A DNA stretch of 64,000 nt from Flavobacteriaceae bacterium PS02337 (GCA_029959285.1 JASCOE010000007.1:124001-188000), one strand, 5' to 3'; counted from the first letter of the stretch, positions 8,542 to 18,493 are shown. Notes: generated by a model from the letters alone, not told the origin. A program made the numbers and translations.

Positions 8542-9891
8542 TTAACTGATATTGATATTGTATTTTTCTAAACGTCTATACAAAGCGCCTCTCGATAAGC
8601 CGAGTTCTGTCGCGGTTTTACTGATATTATTATTATTTTTTAGAAGTGCTTTTTCGACCGTAATTTTTTCTACAGAAGAAAGCTGAATATCATCAATATT
8701 TTCTTCGTAAGGCGTAATAATTTCAAGATCTAAATCGGAAACTGTGATGATATTATTTTCGCAAAGAATAACAGCGCGTTCAATCTTGTTTTCCATTTCG
8801 CGAATATTTCCGTTCCAAGCGTGTTTTTCGATTTGTTCGAGTACTTTTTTGTCAAATGTAATTTCGTCTCGACCGTATTTTTCAATCATTTTATCTAAAA
8901 GATATTCGGCAAGCGGAATCTTATCTTCGTTTCTTTCTCTTAAAGGCGGCAAAACAATTTCCATCGTATTGATGCGATAATATAAATCTTCACGGAAGTT
9001 TTTGTCCGCTACTTCCAATTTCAAATTTAAATTGGTTGCTGTAACAATTCTAACATTTAAAGGTCTTGCTTTTGTTTCTCCCAATCTCGTTATGGTTTTG
9101 GTTTGAATGACCTGCAATAATTTCGATTGCAAATGAAGTGGCACATTTCCGATTTCATCTAAAAAAATGGTTCCGTTTTGCGCCATTTCAAAACGTCCTG
9201 GCGTATCTAGTTTTGCATCTGTAAAAGCGCCTTTTGCATAACCGAACAATTCACTTTCGAAAATATTCGAATTTAAAGAACCTAAATCCACAGCAATAAA
9301 CGGCTGATTTTTTCTCTCCGATTGCAAATGAATATGATGTGCCAAAACAAATTTTCCTGTTCCATTTTCGCCTAAAATCAAAACATTGGCATCGGTTTTG
9401 GCTACTTTATCGGCTAATGAATAGGCTTTTTTTATAATTTCTGAATTTCCTGTAAAGAAGTCATTTCTAATTGCGACTTCTTTTATATTTTTTTGATCTT
9501 TTCTCGATTTATCTACGGCTTGTTTTACCGATTCTAATAGTTTTATATTTTCCCAAGGTTTCAAAATATAATCAAAAGCGCCTGATTTTAAGCCTTCAAC
9601 AGCGGTTTCTACTTTTCCGAAAGCCGTCATTAAAATCACTACAGTTTTTGGCGAAAGCGTTTTTATTTCTTTCAATAAATACAAACCTTCTCTCCCATCT
9701 TCAAAACCAATTCTGTAATTCATGTCCAACAAAACGACATCGATTGTGTTTTTCGACAATAATTCGACAATATTTTTTGGATTATTGAGCGTATAAATAT
9801 TTTCAAAATACTTTTTCAGATAGACTTTTGATGCAAAAAGGATGTCTTCCTGATCGTCGATGATTAAAATTGAAGCGTTGGTCTTTTTCAT
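8542..9891 (-). CDS. Sigma-54-dependent response regulator (NtrC family)
   Basis: 449 residues: receiver domain (1-125, acidic IIDDQED, phospho-Asp in VVLLDMNY near residue 56, Lys in ILKPW), AAA+ domain, and a C-terminal Fis-type helix-turn-helix (NISKTATELGLSRGALYRRLEK). Walker A reads GENGTGKF and Walker B is TIFLDEIGN. The sigma-54 contact loop reads GAFTDA rather than GAFTGA, a variant I recall as frequent in Bacteroidota but a departure from the proteobacterial rule. It should bind enhancer-like sites and activate RNA polymerase with sigma-54. A triple TGGAC/GTCCA repeat 14 bases upstream of its start codon is a strong candidate site for itself and the divergent exporter. Confidence 0.9.
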   Translation of the reverse strand: MKKTNASILIIDDQEDILFASKVYLKKYFENIYTLNNPKNIVELLSKNTIDVVLLDMNYRIGFEDGREGLYLLKEIKTLSPKTVVILMTAFGKVETAVEGLKSGAFDYILKPWENIKLLESVKQAVDKSRKDQKNIKEVAIRNDFFTGNSEIIKKAYSLADKVAKTDANVLILGENGTGKFVLAHHIHLQSERKNQPFIAVDLGSLNSNIFESELFGYAKGAFTDAKLDTPGRFEMAQNGTIFLDEIGNVPLHLQSKLLQVIQTKTITRLGETKARPLNVRIVTATNLNLKLEVADKNFREDLYYRINTMEIVLPPLRERNEDKIPLAEYLLDKMIEKYGRDEITFDKKVLEQIEKHAWNGNIREMENKIERAVILCENNIITVSDLDLEIITPYEENIDDIQLSSVEKITVEKALLKNNNNISKTATELGLSRGALYRRLEKYNINIS

Positions 9892-9904
9892 TGTTGTTCA
9901 GTTT

Positions 9905-9931
9905 TGGACGAAAGGTGTCCATTTGTGGACA
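9905..9931. promoter_or_regulatory. Candidate enhancer/operator: three TGGAC half-sites
   Basis: TGGAC (9905-9909), TGTCCA (9916-9921) and TGGACA (9926-9931) form two overlapping inverted repeats sharing the middle half-site; TGTCCA-TTTG-TGGACA is a perfect palindrome. It lies between the divergent sigma-54 activator gene and the ABC exporter, about 245 bases upstream of the latter, the usual place for an NtrC-type upstream activating sequence. The binding protein is inferred from position. Confidence 0.6.
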
Positions 9932-9992
9932 GTTTAGATTTTTATTTAAAAATAAAACCTTAAAAATAAAGCAGTTACAATGTTTAATTTCT

Positions 9993-10009
9993 TGGCATGA
10001 AAATCACTT
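9993..10009 (+). promoter_or_regulatory. Weak candidate sigma-54 promoter for the ABC exporter
   Basis: TTGGCATG-N4-TCACT has a good -24 half (TTGGCA) but a poor -12 half (TCAC instead of TTGC). It lies about 165 bases before the exporter ATG and 62 bases after the enhancer-like repeat. It is the best -24/-12 match in the gap, but not a strong one. Confidence 0.3.
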
Positions 10010-10175
10010 TATAACTGGTAAATCATTAATAATTAAAGCCTTTCGGGAGTACAAATAACAAAATAAATAGTGATAATTTGAAAATAATTTATCTTATTTT
10101 TCAGACTTGTTTCTGTCATTTCCGAAGGCATAAAAATTTTAAAAGAAAATCAATCAAAAACTAAAACAATCAATT

Positions 10176-10886
10176 ATGATTAGCATTACAAAACTTTCGA
10201 AAGTATTTAGAACTGAGGAATTAGAGACAAAGGCATTAAGCGAAATTTCACTAACTATTAATCAAGGCGATTTTGTCTCTATTATGGGACCGTCTGGAAG
10301 CGGAAAATCGACTTTATTAAACATTATCGGACTTTTAGACAGCGCTTCAGACGGAAGTTATGAACTTCTTGGTCAGGAAATGATTGGTTTAAAAGAAAAA
10401 GCAAAATCGCAAGCAAGAAAAGAAAACATCGGATTCATCTTTCAGAACTTCAATTTAATTGATGAATTGTCGGTTTTTGATAATATCGAATTGCCTTTAA
10501 TCTACAGTAATGTTCCTTCTGCCGAAAGAAAATCACGAGTAAATGAGATTGCAAGAATACTGGGAATTGCGCACAGATTGAAACATTTTCCGCAGCAACT
10601 TTCGGGCGGACAACAACAGCGTGTTGCCGTTGCAAGAGCTTTAATTAATAATCCGAAAATTATTCTGGCCGATGAGCCAACAGGAAATCTGGATAGTAAA
10701 AGCGGAAATGAAGTCATGGAACTTTTAACCGATCTTCATGCCAGCGGTTCGACAATTCTAATGGTAACGCACTCAGATTATGACGCTTCTTTTTCGCAAA
10801 AAACGATTTTGATGAAAGACGGAATGATTCTTTCGGAAAAGTTGAATCATAGAAATGTTGATGTTTTGGTAAACGCTAAAAACTAG
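10176..10886 (+). CDS. ABC transporter ATP-binding protein, MacB/LolD type
   Basis: 236 residues with a complete nucleotide-binding domain: Walker [10 protein letters not shown] at 38-46, Q-loop [22 protein letters not shown], signature [15 protein letters not shown] at 142, Walker [14 protein letters not shown] at 162, and a switch His in MVTHSD. The insertion after the Q-loop is typical of the MacB/LolD/FtsE class, which power extracytoplasmic FtsX-like permeases. It heads a four-gene operon with three permease genes separated by 1-3 bases. It lies opposite a sigma-54 two-component system, which probably controls it. Confidence 0.93.
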   Translation: MISITKLSKVFRTEELETKALSEISLTINQGDFVSIMGPSGSGKSTLLNIIGLLDSASDGSYELLGQEMIGLKEKAKSQARKENIGFIFQNFNLIDELSVFDNIELPLIYSNVPSAERKSRVNEIARILGIAHRLKHFPQQLSGGQQQRVAVARALINNPKIILADEPTGNLDSKSGNEVMELLTDLHASGSTILMVTHSDYDASFSQKTILMKDGMILSEKLNHRNVDVLVNAKN

Positions 10887-10889
10887 TTT

Positions 10890-13325
10890 ATGCTAAAGAA
10901 TTGGATCAATATATTTATATATCATATCAAAAATAACAAATTCTTTACGGCTCTAAATATTTTGAGTTTGAGTATTGGAATTGCAGGATTGATTTTTGCC
11001 ATTTTGTACTTGAATGACGAAAAAAGCTATAACGCATGGAATCCTAACAAGGACGTTGTTTTTCAATCTATAAGCCAAGTTAGCGCAGATAATTTTTGGT
11101 CATCAAACGTTTCTTCATTTGAAGATTATTTTAAAACCGATTTTAAGGAAATTGAAAGTTATTGTTATCTAGACCTTTGGTATGCAGACAAAATTCTCTC
11201 ATCTGCAAATAAAAAAGGAATTTTTAAAGTTATTGATGCTCAAAAAACTTTTTTTGAAATGTTTCCTTTTGAGTTTATAAAAGGAAATCTAAAAACAGCA
11301 TTACGAAACAATACTTGTATTGTGATTTCAAAAAAGACTGCCTTAAATCTGTTCGGAACTGTTGATGTACTTGACAAAACAATTACTTTTTACGATAAAA
11401 AATTAATTATTACAGGAGTTTACACCGTTCCTGGAAAATCATCATTGGCACCAGAAGCTATTGTAAATCTTATAGATGAACGTACGCCAACAGAAAAAGA
11501 TAACTGGGGAAATTTTAATTATGGATTACTGATTAAATTGAAAAATCCAGCCGACGCTGATAAAGTGAAGGCTAAAATGGAAAATCTCCTTTTTCAAAAT
11601 CGAACTGTAAAATGGGCAAAACAAGAAGGATTGACAATTAAAGAATGGCAGAAGCAAAATGGAGTTGAGAAAATGAAAATATTTCTCGAACCATTAAAAG
11701 ATGCTAGATTACATTCGATTGTTGATGGTTATGCAGAAGGCAAAGGAAATTATCAGTTTTTAATGATTATGATGTCTTTATCTGTTTTAATTCTCATCTT
11801 GTCGTTATTCAACTACATTAATTCGGCCACCGCAAATGCTATAAAAAGAGCTAAAGAAGTTGGAGTTAGAAAAATTGCTGGTGCAACCAAAAAAGATATC
11901 GTTTTACAATTTCTATTTGAAACTGCTATTATTACCTCTTTTGCTATTCTTTTATCTTTGGTAATAGTAGAATTATCTTTGCCTTTTTACAATAATTTTC
12001 TAGAAAAAAACCTGAGTCTTTCTGGTCAATATTTTTTCTATGAATTAATTATCATTTTCATTATTACGGTTGTAATTGCGGGAATCTTTCCAGCGATTTA
12101 CATTTCAAATTTTGAAACTTTAAAGGTATTAAAAGGAAATTTCAGCAGAAGCAAAAGCGGTATTTGGCTGCGAAATGGAATATTAGTTTTACAATTTGCC
12201 ATCGCATTTTTCTTTATTATAGGATCTTATATTGTTTATGAGCAAGTTCAATTTTTGAATAAAAGAGATTTAGGTTTTAAAGGTGATCAGGTTTTAGAAA
12301 TAAGATATAAAAAACCTTTTTTTGATAATAAAGATCCAAAAGCTAATGAATTTTTATATAAAAGATATGAAACATTAAGGCAAGAAATTTTAAAAATCAA
12401 AGGCGTTTCTCAAGTAAGTACTGGTACATTTTCATTTGCTGAAGGAAGCAGTACTTCATCTACTTTTAGTTATAAAGACAATCAAATTCAAGGTCAAAAT
12501 ATGGCTGTTGATTTTGGTATGTTAGAAATGCTTAAAATTAAATTAACTGATGGACGCTATCTTACAAGTCAAATTGCTTCGGACAGTATTGATGCTGCAT
12601 TGGTAAACGAAACGGCATTAAAACTAATGAAGGAAAAAAATCCGATTGGTAAAATTCTGCAGTGGAACGAGCATAAACTAAAAATTGTTGGAATTGTAAA
12701 AGATTTTAATATCTGGGGACCAAAAGCAAACATCCCGCCAATGATATTTTTTCATCTCAAAACCGTCGATTGGATGAATTATAATGTCAATCAGCTTTTT
12801 GTAAAAGTAAAACCAGACGACATACAAAATACGATTTCTGAACTTGAAAAGTTTTGGCAAAAAAATATCGATTCAGAATATCCTTTTCATTATGATTTTG
12901 TAGATAAAGCTTACGCGAGAAATTACAAAGAATATGTGAATCAGAAAAACCTCTTTTCATTACTAAATGTAGTTGTTATTCTAATTGCTCTTTTCGGACT
13001 TTTCGCTTTGGCATCCTACTCCATTCAAAGCAGAATGAAAGAAATTGCTATTCGCAAAACACTTGGTGCTGAAACTCATGTTTTATTAAAAGAACTCACT
13101 AAACAATATATTCTTTTTTGCGTGGCAGGTTTTCTAATTTCTATATTTCCAGCATATTATCTGCTAAATAAATGGCTTGAAGATTTTGTCTTCAGAATTA
13201 CTATTTCTGCTTATCCATTTGCAATCGGATTCATAGCATTATTGTCTTTAACCTTAATTGTAGTCTTGTCAAGAACTTATCAAGCTACAAAAGTCGATGT
13301 TTTACAATACCTTAAATGCGAATAA
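10890..13325 (+). CDS. FtsX/MacB-like ABC permease, first of three tandem paralogues
   Basis: 811 residues. An N-terminal helix (residues about 18-42) is followed by a periplasmic MacB_PCD-type domain and three helices of the first FtsX domain, with the cytoplasmic motif NAIKRAKEVGVRKIAGATKKDIV. A further helix (about 425) and a second periplasmic domain follow, then a second FtsX domain with SRMKEIAIRKTLGAETHVLLKEL. This is the two-FtsX, eight-helix architecture. It shares the block RDLGFKGDQVLE and many others with the next two genes, so the three arose by tandem duplication. No membrane-fusion protein or TolC gene is adjacent. The substrate is unknown; peptides, lipids or antibiotics are possible from the class. 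Confidence 0.88.
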   Translation: MLKNWINIFIYHIKNNKFFTALNILSLSIGIAGLIFAILYLNDEKSYNAWNPNKDVVFQSISQVSADNFWSSNVSSFEDYFKTDFKEIESYCYLDLWYADKILSSANKKGIFKVIDAQKTFFEMFPFEFIKGNLKTALRNNTCIVISKKTALNLFGTVDVLDKTITFYDKKLIITGVYTVPGKSSLAPEAIVNLIDERTPTEKDNWGNFNYGLLIKLKNPADADKVKAKMENLLFQNRTVKWAKQEGLTIKEWQKQNGVEKMKIFLEPLKDARLHSIVDGYAEGKGNYQFLMIMMSLSVLILILSLFNYINSATANAIKRAKEVGVRKIAGATKKDIVLQFLFETAIITSFAILLSLVIVELSLPFYNNFLEKNLSLSGQYFFYELIIIFIITVVIAGIFPAIYISNFETLKVLKGNFSRSKSGIWLRNGILVLQFAIAFFFIIGSYIVYEQVQFLNKRDLGFKGDQVLEIRYKKPFFDNKDPKANEFLYKRYETLRQEILKIKGVSQVSTGTFSFAEGSSTSSTFSYKDNQIQGQNMAVDFGMLEMLKIKLTDGRYLTSQIASDSIDAALVNETALKLMKEKNPIGKILQWNEHKLKIVGIVKDFNIWGPKANIPPMIFFHLKTVDWMNYNVNQLFVKVKPDDIQNTISELEKFWQKNIDSEYPFHYDFVDKAYARNYKEYVNQKNLFSLLNVVVILIALFGLFALASYSIQSRMKEIAIRKTLGAETHVLLKELTKQYILFCVAGFLISIFPAYYLLNKWLEDFVFRITISAYPFAIGFIALLSLTLIVVLSRTYQATKVDVLQYLKCE

Positions 13326-13326
13326 T

Positions 13327-15738
13327 ATGTTTAAAAACTATATAAATACTTTCATCTATCAAATCAAAAACAACAAACTGTTTTCGATTCTGAATATACT
13401 AGGTTTATCCATAGGTATGGCAACCTTAATTTTTGCCATTCTCTATTGGAACGACGAGCATTCTTACGACCAATGGAATCCCGAAAAAGGCAAAATTTAT
13501 TCTGTTCTAAATGATATTGGACAAAAAAATGTCTGGACATCAAATCCTGCAACAACTGGACCTTTGCTGCAATCTGTTTCTTCAGATTTAGAAAGTTATT
13601 GTTATTTCTATCCTGATTATGCCAAAGATGTGATTATATATAACGGCAAAAAGGAAATGACCAGCAAAATCTTTACCGCGCAAAGTAATTTTTTCTCTTT
13701 TTTTCCTTTTCACTTTATTCATGGAAATGGAAAAACAGCGCTTCAAGATCGAAATAGTATTGCTTTATCAGACGAAACTGCTGTTCGTTTATTTGGAAAT
13801 GAAAATCCGTTAGAAAAATTGGTAAAGTATGACGGTCAGATTTTTACCGTTCGCGGAGTTTATAAAATTACCGAAAAATCATCGGTAATGCCAAATGCCG
13901 TTACAACTATTATTGAAGATGATTTAAAAAGAACAAAAGACCAATGGACTTATCATTACGGACTTATTTTAAAATTTAAGAACCCGAATGCTTCTTCAAG
14001 AATAATACAAACTTTGGATAAACTTTTTTTTGAAAATTGTACTAAACTATACGCCAAACAAGAAGGTTTGACCGTTTCTGAATTTATAAAAAAATATGGA
14101 GAACCTGTAAAATCAAGTTTACTTCCTTTACCTGAAGCGCGATTGTATAAAGGAAATTTTCCTTTTCCAGAAGAAGGCGGAAAACTTCAATATATCCTAA
14201 TTTTAATGGGATTATCCATTTTGATTTTGCTGCTTTCTATTGTAAATTATGTAAATCTAGCAACCGCAAATGCAATAAAAAGAGCGAAAGAAATTGGTGT
14301 TAGAAAAATTACTGGTGCAACAAAAAGACAAATTGTAACGCAATTTATTTTTGAAACCGCTTTGACCACAATTTTTTCAGTTTTAATCGCTTTGGTAATT
14401 GTCGAAATTTCACTGCCTGTTTACAATTCTTTTCTTGATAAAGATTTAATTCTAATAGGTTCTCAATTTTATATTCAACTGATTTTAATTACTTTAATTG
14501 TTATAATTGTTTCTGGAGTTTTGCCTGCTGTTTACGTTTCTAATTTTGAAGCTTTAAAAGTTTTAAAAGGCAATTTCTCAAGAAGTAAAAAAGGAATTTG
14601 GCTTAGAAACGGAATGCTGGTTTTACAATTTGGCATCGCTGCTTTTTTCATCATCGGATCTTTTATCGTCTATAAACAAGTCAACTTTATGGCAGAGAAA
14701 GATTTAGGTTTTAAAGGCGCACAAGTTTTAGATATTACTTTTAAAGCCAAAAAAGATAAAAAACAATATGAGCGATACAAATTAATTAAACAAGAAGCAG
14801 GCAAAATAAAAGGTGTCGAAGGAGTTTCAACTGCATTGTTTGCAATGGGCTCGATGGAAAATTCTTGGTCAAGTGCGAGTTATAAAGACAATAAACCTTT
14901 TTTGATACAAGAAATGGAAATGGATTTTGAAATGCTTGATATGCTTGATATTAAAGTTTTGAAAGGAAGGAAATTGAATTCGGCTTATGCTTCTGATACC
15001 ATTTCATCTGTATTGTTAAATGAAGAAGCGGTAAAATTAATCCCAGAAAAAGACCCGCTAAACAAAACGATTTACTGGAGAGATCAAAAAGTAAAAGTGG
15101 TCGGGGTTGTAAAAGATTTTAATTACTTCGGATTAGAAAGCCGAATTTCTCCGATGATCTTTTTTTATGTTACAAAAATTGATGGTGTACGAGACGATAT
15201 TCGTCACATTTTCATTAAAGTATCGCCAGATAATTTGCAAGAAACTATAAAAGGAATCAATAAATTCTGGATAGAAAAAGTAGATTCAGAATATCCTTTC
15301 GAATATAATTTTGTAGATAAAAACTACGCAAGAACTTTCAAGAAATATGAAAATCAGAGAGATTTATTTGCTTTGCTAAATATAATCGTAATCTTAATTG
15401 CTGTTTTCGGATTATTCTCTTTGGCTTCTTTTTCTATGGAAAGAAGACTTCGTGAAATTGCAATTAGAAAAACACTTGGCGCAGATACAAACATTCTATT
15501 AAAAGAATTATCAAAACAATATGTGGTTTTCTGCATCATCGGTTTCTTAATCGGAATTATTCCAGCTTATTTGTTATTAGAAAAATGGCTTGAAAACTTT
15601 GCTTTTCGCATTTCAATTCCGCCTTTACCCTTTTTTCTCGCTTTTATTTCGCTGTTATTTTTAACGCTGGCGATTGTTTTGGCAAAAGCTTATCAGGTAA
15701 CAAAAGTCGACGTTTTAAAATATTTAAAATACGAATAA
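13327..15738 (+). CDS. FtsX/MacB-like ABC permease, second tandem paralogue
   Basis: About 803 residues from the ATG at 13327, chosen because it aligns with the starts of its paralogues (MFKNYINTFIYQIKNNKLFSILN) and lies 1 base after the previous stop. An upstream in-frame codon at 13297 would overlap the previous gene. The architecture is the same as its neighbours: NAIKRAKEIGVRKITGATKRQIV in the first FtsX domain and RRLREIAIRKTLGADTNILLKEL in the second. Periplasmic parts differ more than the membrane parts, as expected if the paralogues diverged in substrate or partner contact. Confidence 0.88.
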   Translation: MFKNYINTFIYQIKNNKLFSILNILGLSIGMATLIFAILYWNDEHSYDQWNPEKGKIYSVLNDIGQKNVWTSNPATTGPLLQSVSSDLESYCYFYPDYAKDVIIYNGKKEMTSKIFTAQSNFFSFFPFHFIHGNGKTALQDRNSIALSDETAVRLFGNENPLEKLVKYDGQIFTVRGVYKITEKSSVMPNAVTTIIEDDLKRTKDQWTYHYGLILKFKNPNASSRIIQTLDKLFFENCTKLYAKQEGLTVSEFIKKYGEPVKSSLLPLPEARLYKGNFPFPEEGGKLQYILILMGLSILILLLSIVNYVNLATANAIKRAKEIGVRKITGATKRQIVTQFIFETALTTIFSVLIALVIVEISLPVYNSFLDKDLILIGSQFYIQLILITLIVIIVSGVLPAVYVSNFEALKVLKGNFSRSKKGIWLRNGMLVLQFGIAAFFIIGSFIVYKQVNFMAEKDLGFKGAQVLDITFKAKKDKKQYERYKLIKQEAGKIKGVEGVSTALFAMGSMENSWSSASYKDNKPFLIQEMEMDFEMLDMLDIKVLKGRKLNSAYASDTISSVLLNEEAVKLIPEKDPLNKTIYWRDQKVKVVGVVKDFNYFGLESRISPMIFFYVTKIDGVRDDIRHIFIKVSPDNLQETIKGINKFWIEKVDSEYPFEYNFVDKNYARTFKKYENQRDLFALLNIIVILIAVFGLFSLASFSMERRLREIAIRKTLGADTNILLKELSKQYVVFCIIGFLIGIIPAYLLLEKWLENFAFRISIPPLPFFLAFISLLFLTLAIVLAKAYQVTKVDVLKYLKYE

Positions 15739-15739
15739 G

Positions 15740-18157
15740 ATGCTAAGAAACTGGATCAATATATTTATATATCAAATAAAGAGCAGTAAACTTTTTACTG
15801 CTCTCAATGTTCTCGGATTATCAATAGGAATTTCAGGTTTGATTTTCGCGCTTTTGTATTGGAATGACGAACAAAGTTACAACGCCTGGAATCCTGAAAA
15901 AGAAAATGTATACCAGGTTTTAGTTCAACTAAGCGATATGGACGCCATGTCAGATTGTGCCTTATTTCTGAAACCTGCTTTAGACCAAGATCCAAATGTT
16001 AAATCTATACTATATGCTGATAGCTGGTATCAAAAGGATAAAATTATTTACAAAGGAAAAAAGGAGTTTGTAGATAAAATTATCAATGTCGAACAAAATT
16101 TCTTTTCTTTTTTTCCTTTCGAAATTATTAAGGGTGATGCAATTTCAGCTATAAAATATGATTCCAGCATTGCTATTTCAGACATTACGGCTAAAAGGAT
16201 TTTTGGAAATGAAAACCCCATCGGAAAACAAATAAAATGCTTTGACCAGCTGTTTTCTGTAAGGGCCGTGTACCATATTCCCGGAAATTCTTCGATTGCG
16301 CCAAATGTCATCATCAATAAAATGAAACAATATACAACTTCTGGATTGACGGGTCCGTTTGTTTTAAAGTTGTTATTAAAACTAAAAGATCCGTCAAAAG
16401 TTGAACTTACAAGACAGAAACTCGAAAGAATTTACAACCACGATTTTATTGCGATAATTGCCAAAGAAGCAGGTTTTACAGTCGAAGTTATGACTAAAAA
16501 AGTGGGGCATTTTACAGTTATTCTTGAACCTTTATCAAAAGCTAGATTACATTCGATAATAGATGGTTATCCTGAAACACGAGGAAATTATCAGTTTTTA
16601 ATAATCATGATGGGGCTGTCTCTTTTGATTCTCGTTTTGTCGATTGTTAATTACATCAATCTTGCAACTGCAAATGCTGTAAAGCGTGCGAAAGAAGTTG
16701 GAGTACGTAAAATTTCAGGTGCATCAAAAGGCGATATTGTTAGTCAGTTTCTCTTTGAAACAGTTTTAATCACGACTTTTTCTATTTTACTAGCGTTAGT
16801 AATTGTAGAGTTGACTTTGCCCTATTACAACAACTTTTTAAACAAAAACATTGTACTTCTTGCCAGTCAGTTTTACATACAATTGATATTTATTTTTATC
16901 ATTACAATTTTGGCAGCAGGATTATTTCCAGCCATTTATATATCCAATTTTGAAACTTTTAAAGTTTTGAAAGGAAATTTAGAAAGAAGCAAAAATGGTA
17001 TCTGGTTGCGCAACGGAATGCTTATTTTTCAGTTTGCTATTGCTGCATTTTTTATTATTGGCTCAAATATCGTGTACCAGCAAATTAAATTTTTACAGAA
17101 TAAAGATCTGGGTTTTAAGGGGGATCAGGTAATTTCGGTTTCTTTAAATTTCCCATCGGTTGATTATCAGGGTAAAAATGCAGACCAAAACATTTACAAC
17201 AAATATGACGTCATAAAACAGCAACTCAGCAAAATTAAAGGCATCGAAGAAATCTCCACGGGTCTTATTGCTTTTGACGGTTCAGACAATTCTTTAGCAG
17301 GAGTTTTATACAATGATGAACTTTTTAAACAACGCGTTATTCCTTTAGATTTTGGCATGTTCGAAATGTTGAACATCAAAATAATTAAGGGAAGAAATTT
17401 TGACAAAAAACTGGCTTCAGATACTATAAATTCTGTGATCATAAATGAAAGCGCCTTAAAATTAATGAAGCTTAAAGATCCACTTGGAAAGGAACTTGTA
17501 ATTCGGGAACACAAATTAAAAATAATTGGTATTAGTCAAGATTTCAACTTATTAAGCCCTGAATTAAAGGTTCCGCCAATTGCTTTTTACAATATTAAAA
17601 TGTTTGGAATGTCACAAAACATTAACAAAGTTTATGCAAAACTAAAACGGGATGATATGGAAAATACGATTGCCAATATCGAAAAATTATGGTCTAAAGT
17701 CAATCCCGAATATCCATTTCAATACGACTTTGTAGACAAGCAATATGCAAGAACCTACGAAGCTTACGTAAAACAAAAGAGTCTTTTTTCGCTGCTAAAT
17801 GTAATCGTGATTATTATCGCTTTGTTTGGATTGTTTGCATTGGCATCTTATTCGATTCAGAGAAGAATGAAAGAAATTGCTATTCGAAAAACTTTGGGAG
17901 CAGAAACCAATATTTTATTGAAAGAATTATCAAAACAATATGTTTTCTATTGTGCAATTGGATTTATAATTGCCATTTTTCCGGCTTATTTTTTATTGCA
18001 AAAATGGCTTAACAATTTCGCTTTTAGAATCGAAATTCCAGTATTGCCTTTTGTACTTTCTTTTTTCTTTCTTTTGTTTTTAACTTTAATTATTGTTTTA
18101 ACAAAAGCCTATCAAGCTACAAAAGTCGACGTTTTAAAATATTTAAAATACGAATAA
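15740..18157 (+). CDS. FtsX/MacB-like ABC permease, third tandem paralogue
   Basis: 805 residues, starting 1 base after the second permease. The N-terminus is nearly the same as that of the first paralogue (MLRNWINIFIYQIKSSKLFTALNVLGLSIGISG). It carries NAVKRAKEVGVRKISGASKGDIV and RRMKEIAIRKTLGAETNILLKEL in the two FtsX domains and the shared KDLGFKGDQVIS. It is the last gene of the exporter operon and is followed by a clear terminator. Three full-length permeases with one ATPase imply alternative homo- or heterodimers powered by the same ATPase. Confidence 0.88.
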   Translation: MLRNWINIFIYQIKSSKLFTALNVLGLSIGISGLIFALLYWNDEQSYNAWNPEKENVYQVLVQLSDMDAMSDCALFLKPALDQDPNVKSILYADSWYQKDKIIYKGKKEFVDKIINVEQNFFSFFPFEIIKGDAISAIKYDSSIAISDITAKRIFGNENPIGKQIKCFDQLFSVRAVYHIPGNSSIAPNVIINKMKQYTTSGLTGPFVLKLLLKLKDPSKVELTRQKLERIYNHDFIAIIAKEAGFTVEVMTKKVGHFTVILEPLSKARLHSIIDGYPETRGNYQFLIIMMGLSLLILVLSIVNYINLATANAVKRAKEVGVRKISGASKGDIVSQFLFETVLITTFSILLALVIVELTLPYYNNFLNKNIVLLASQFYIQLIFIFIITILAAGLFPAIYISNFETFKVLKGNLERSKNGIWLRNGMLIFQFAIAAFFIIGSNIVYQQIKFLQNKDLGFKGDQVISVSLNFPSVDYQGKNADQNIYNKYDVIKQQLSKIKGIEEISTGLIAFDGSDNSLAGVLYNDELFKQRVIPLDFGMFEMLNIKIIKGRNFDKKLASDTINSVIINESALKLMKLKDPLGKELVIREHKLKIIGISQDFNLLSPELKVPPIAFYNIKMFGMSQNINKVYAKLKRDDMENTIANIEKLWSKVNPEYPFQYDFVDKQYARTYEAYVKQKSLFSLLNVIVIIIALFGLFALASYSIQRRMKEIAIRKTLGAETNILLKELSKQYVFYCAIGFIIAIFPAYFLLQKWLNNFAFRIEIPVLPFVLSFFFLLFLTLIIVLTKAYQATKVDVLKYLKYE

Positions 18158-18206
18158 AACACATCATACTTTCACTAAAAAATAGATAATCAAATACTTA
18201 AAAAAA

Positions 18207-18238
18207 AGCTAAATCAAAATTGATTTGGCTTTTTTTAT
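18207..18238 (+). terminator. Terminator of the ABC exporter operon
   Basis: A ten-base-pair stem (AGCTAAATCA with TGATTTGGCT, one G-U pair) with a four-base loop is followed directly by seven T residues, about 50 bases after the last permease stop. Confidence 0.8.
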
Positions 18239-18296
18239 TTTTTTTTAATATATTTATAAAATAAAGCTCAAAACTATCCACCTTAAATTATTAAAA

Positions 18297-18470
18297 ATGG
18301 AAAAAATAACATCCAAAAAATCGCTGATGCTGCTATCCGTTGGAATTTTCATTATCGCAGCTTCATTAATTATTCCACACTTTGTAAATATTTCTGATTT
18401 ATCTAGAGGATTAATTGTTGGAATGGGACTTGGTATGTTATTATTGGCTCTTACTCCTAAAAGAGTTTAA
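18297..18470 (+). CDS. Small two-helix membrane protein, 57 residues
   Basis: The ATG at 18297 opens a 57-codon frame ending in TAA at 18468-18470. The product is mostly hydrophobic: LMLLSVGIFIIAASLIIPHF and GLIVGMGLGMLLLAL would form two helices joined by a short polar turn (VNISDLSRG), with lysines at the N-terminus (MEKITSKK). It lies after the exporter terminator and converges on the glycosyltransferase gene. I do not recognise the family; the composition and clean frame support a real gene. It could help a membrane complex nearby, but there is no direct evidence. Confidence 0.6.
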   Translation: MEKITSKKSLMLLSVGIFIIAASLIIPHFVNISDLSRGLIVGMGLGMLLLALTPKRV

Positions 18471-18493
18471 AGAATTTAAATTGAATTAGAATT

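Noticed and set aside
10890-18157. A single permease gene broken into three pieces
   Set aside because: Each frame is a full-length protein with its own start, both FtsX domains and a normal end.
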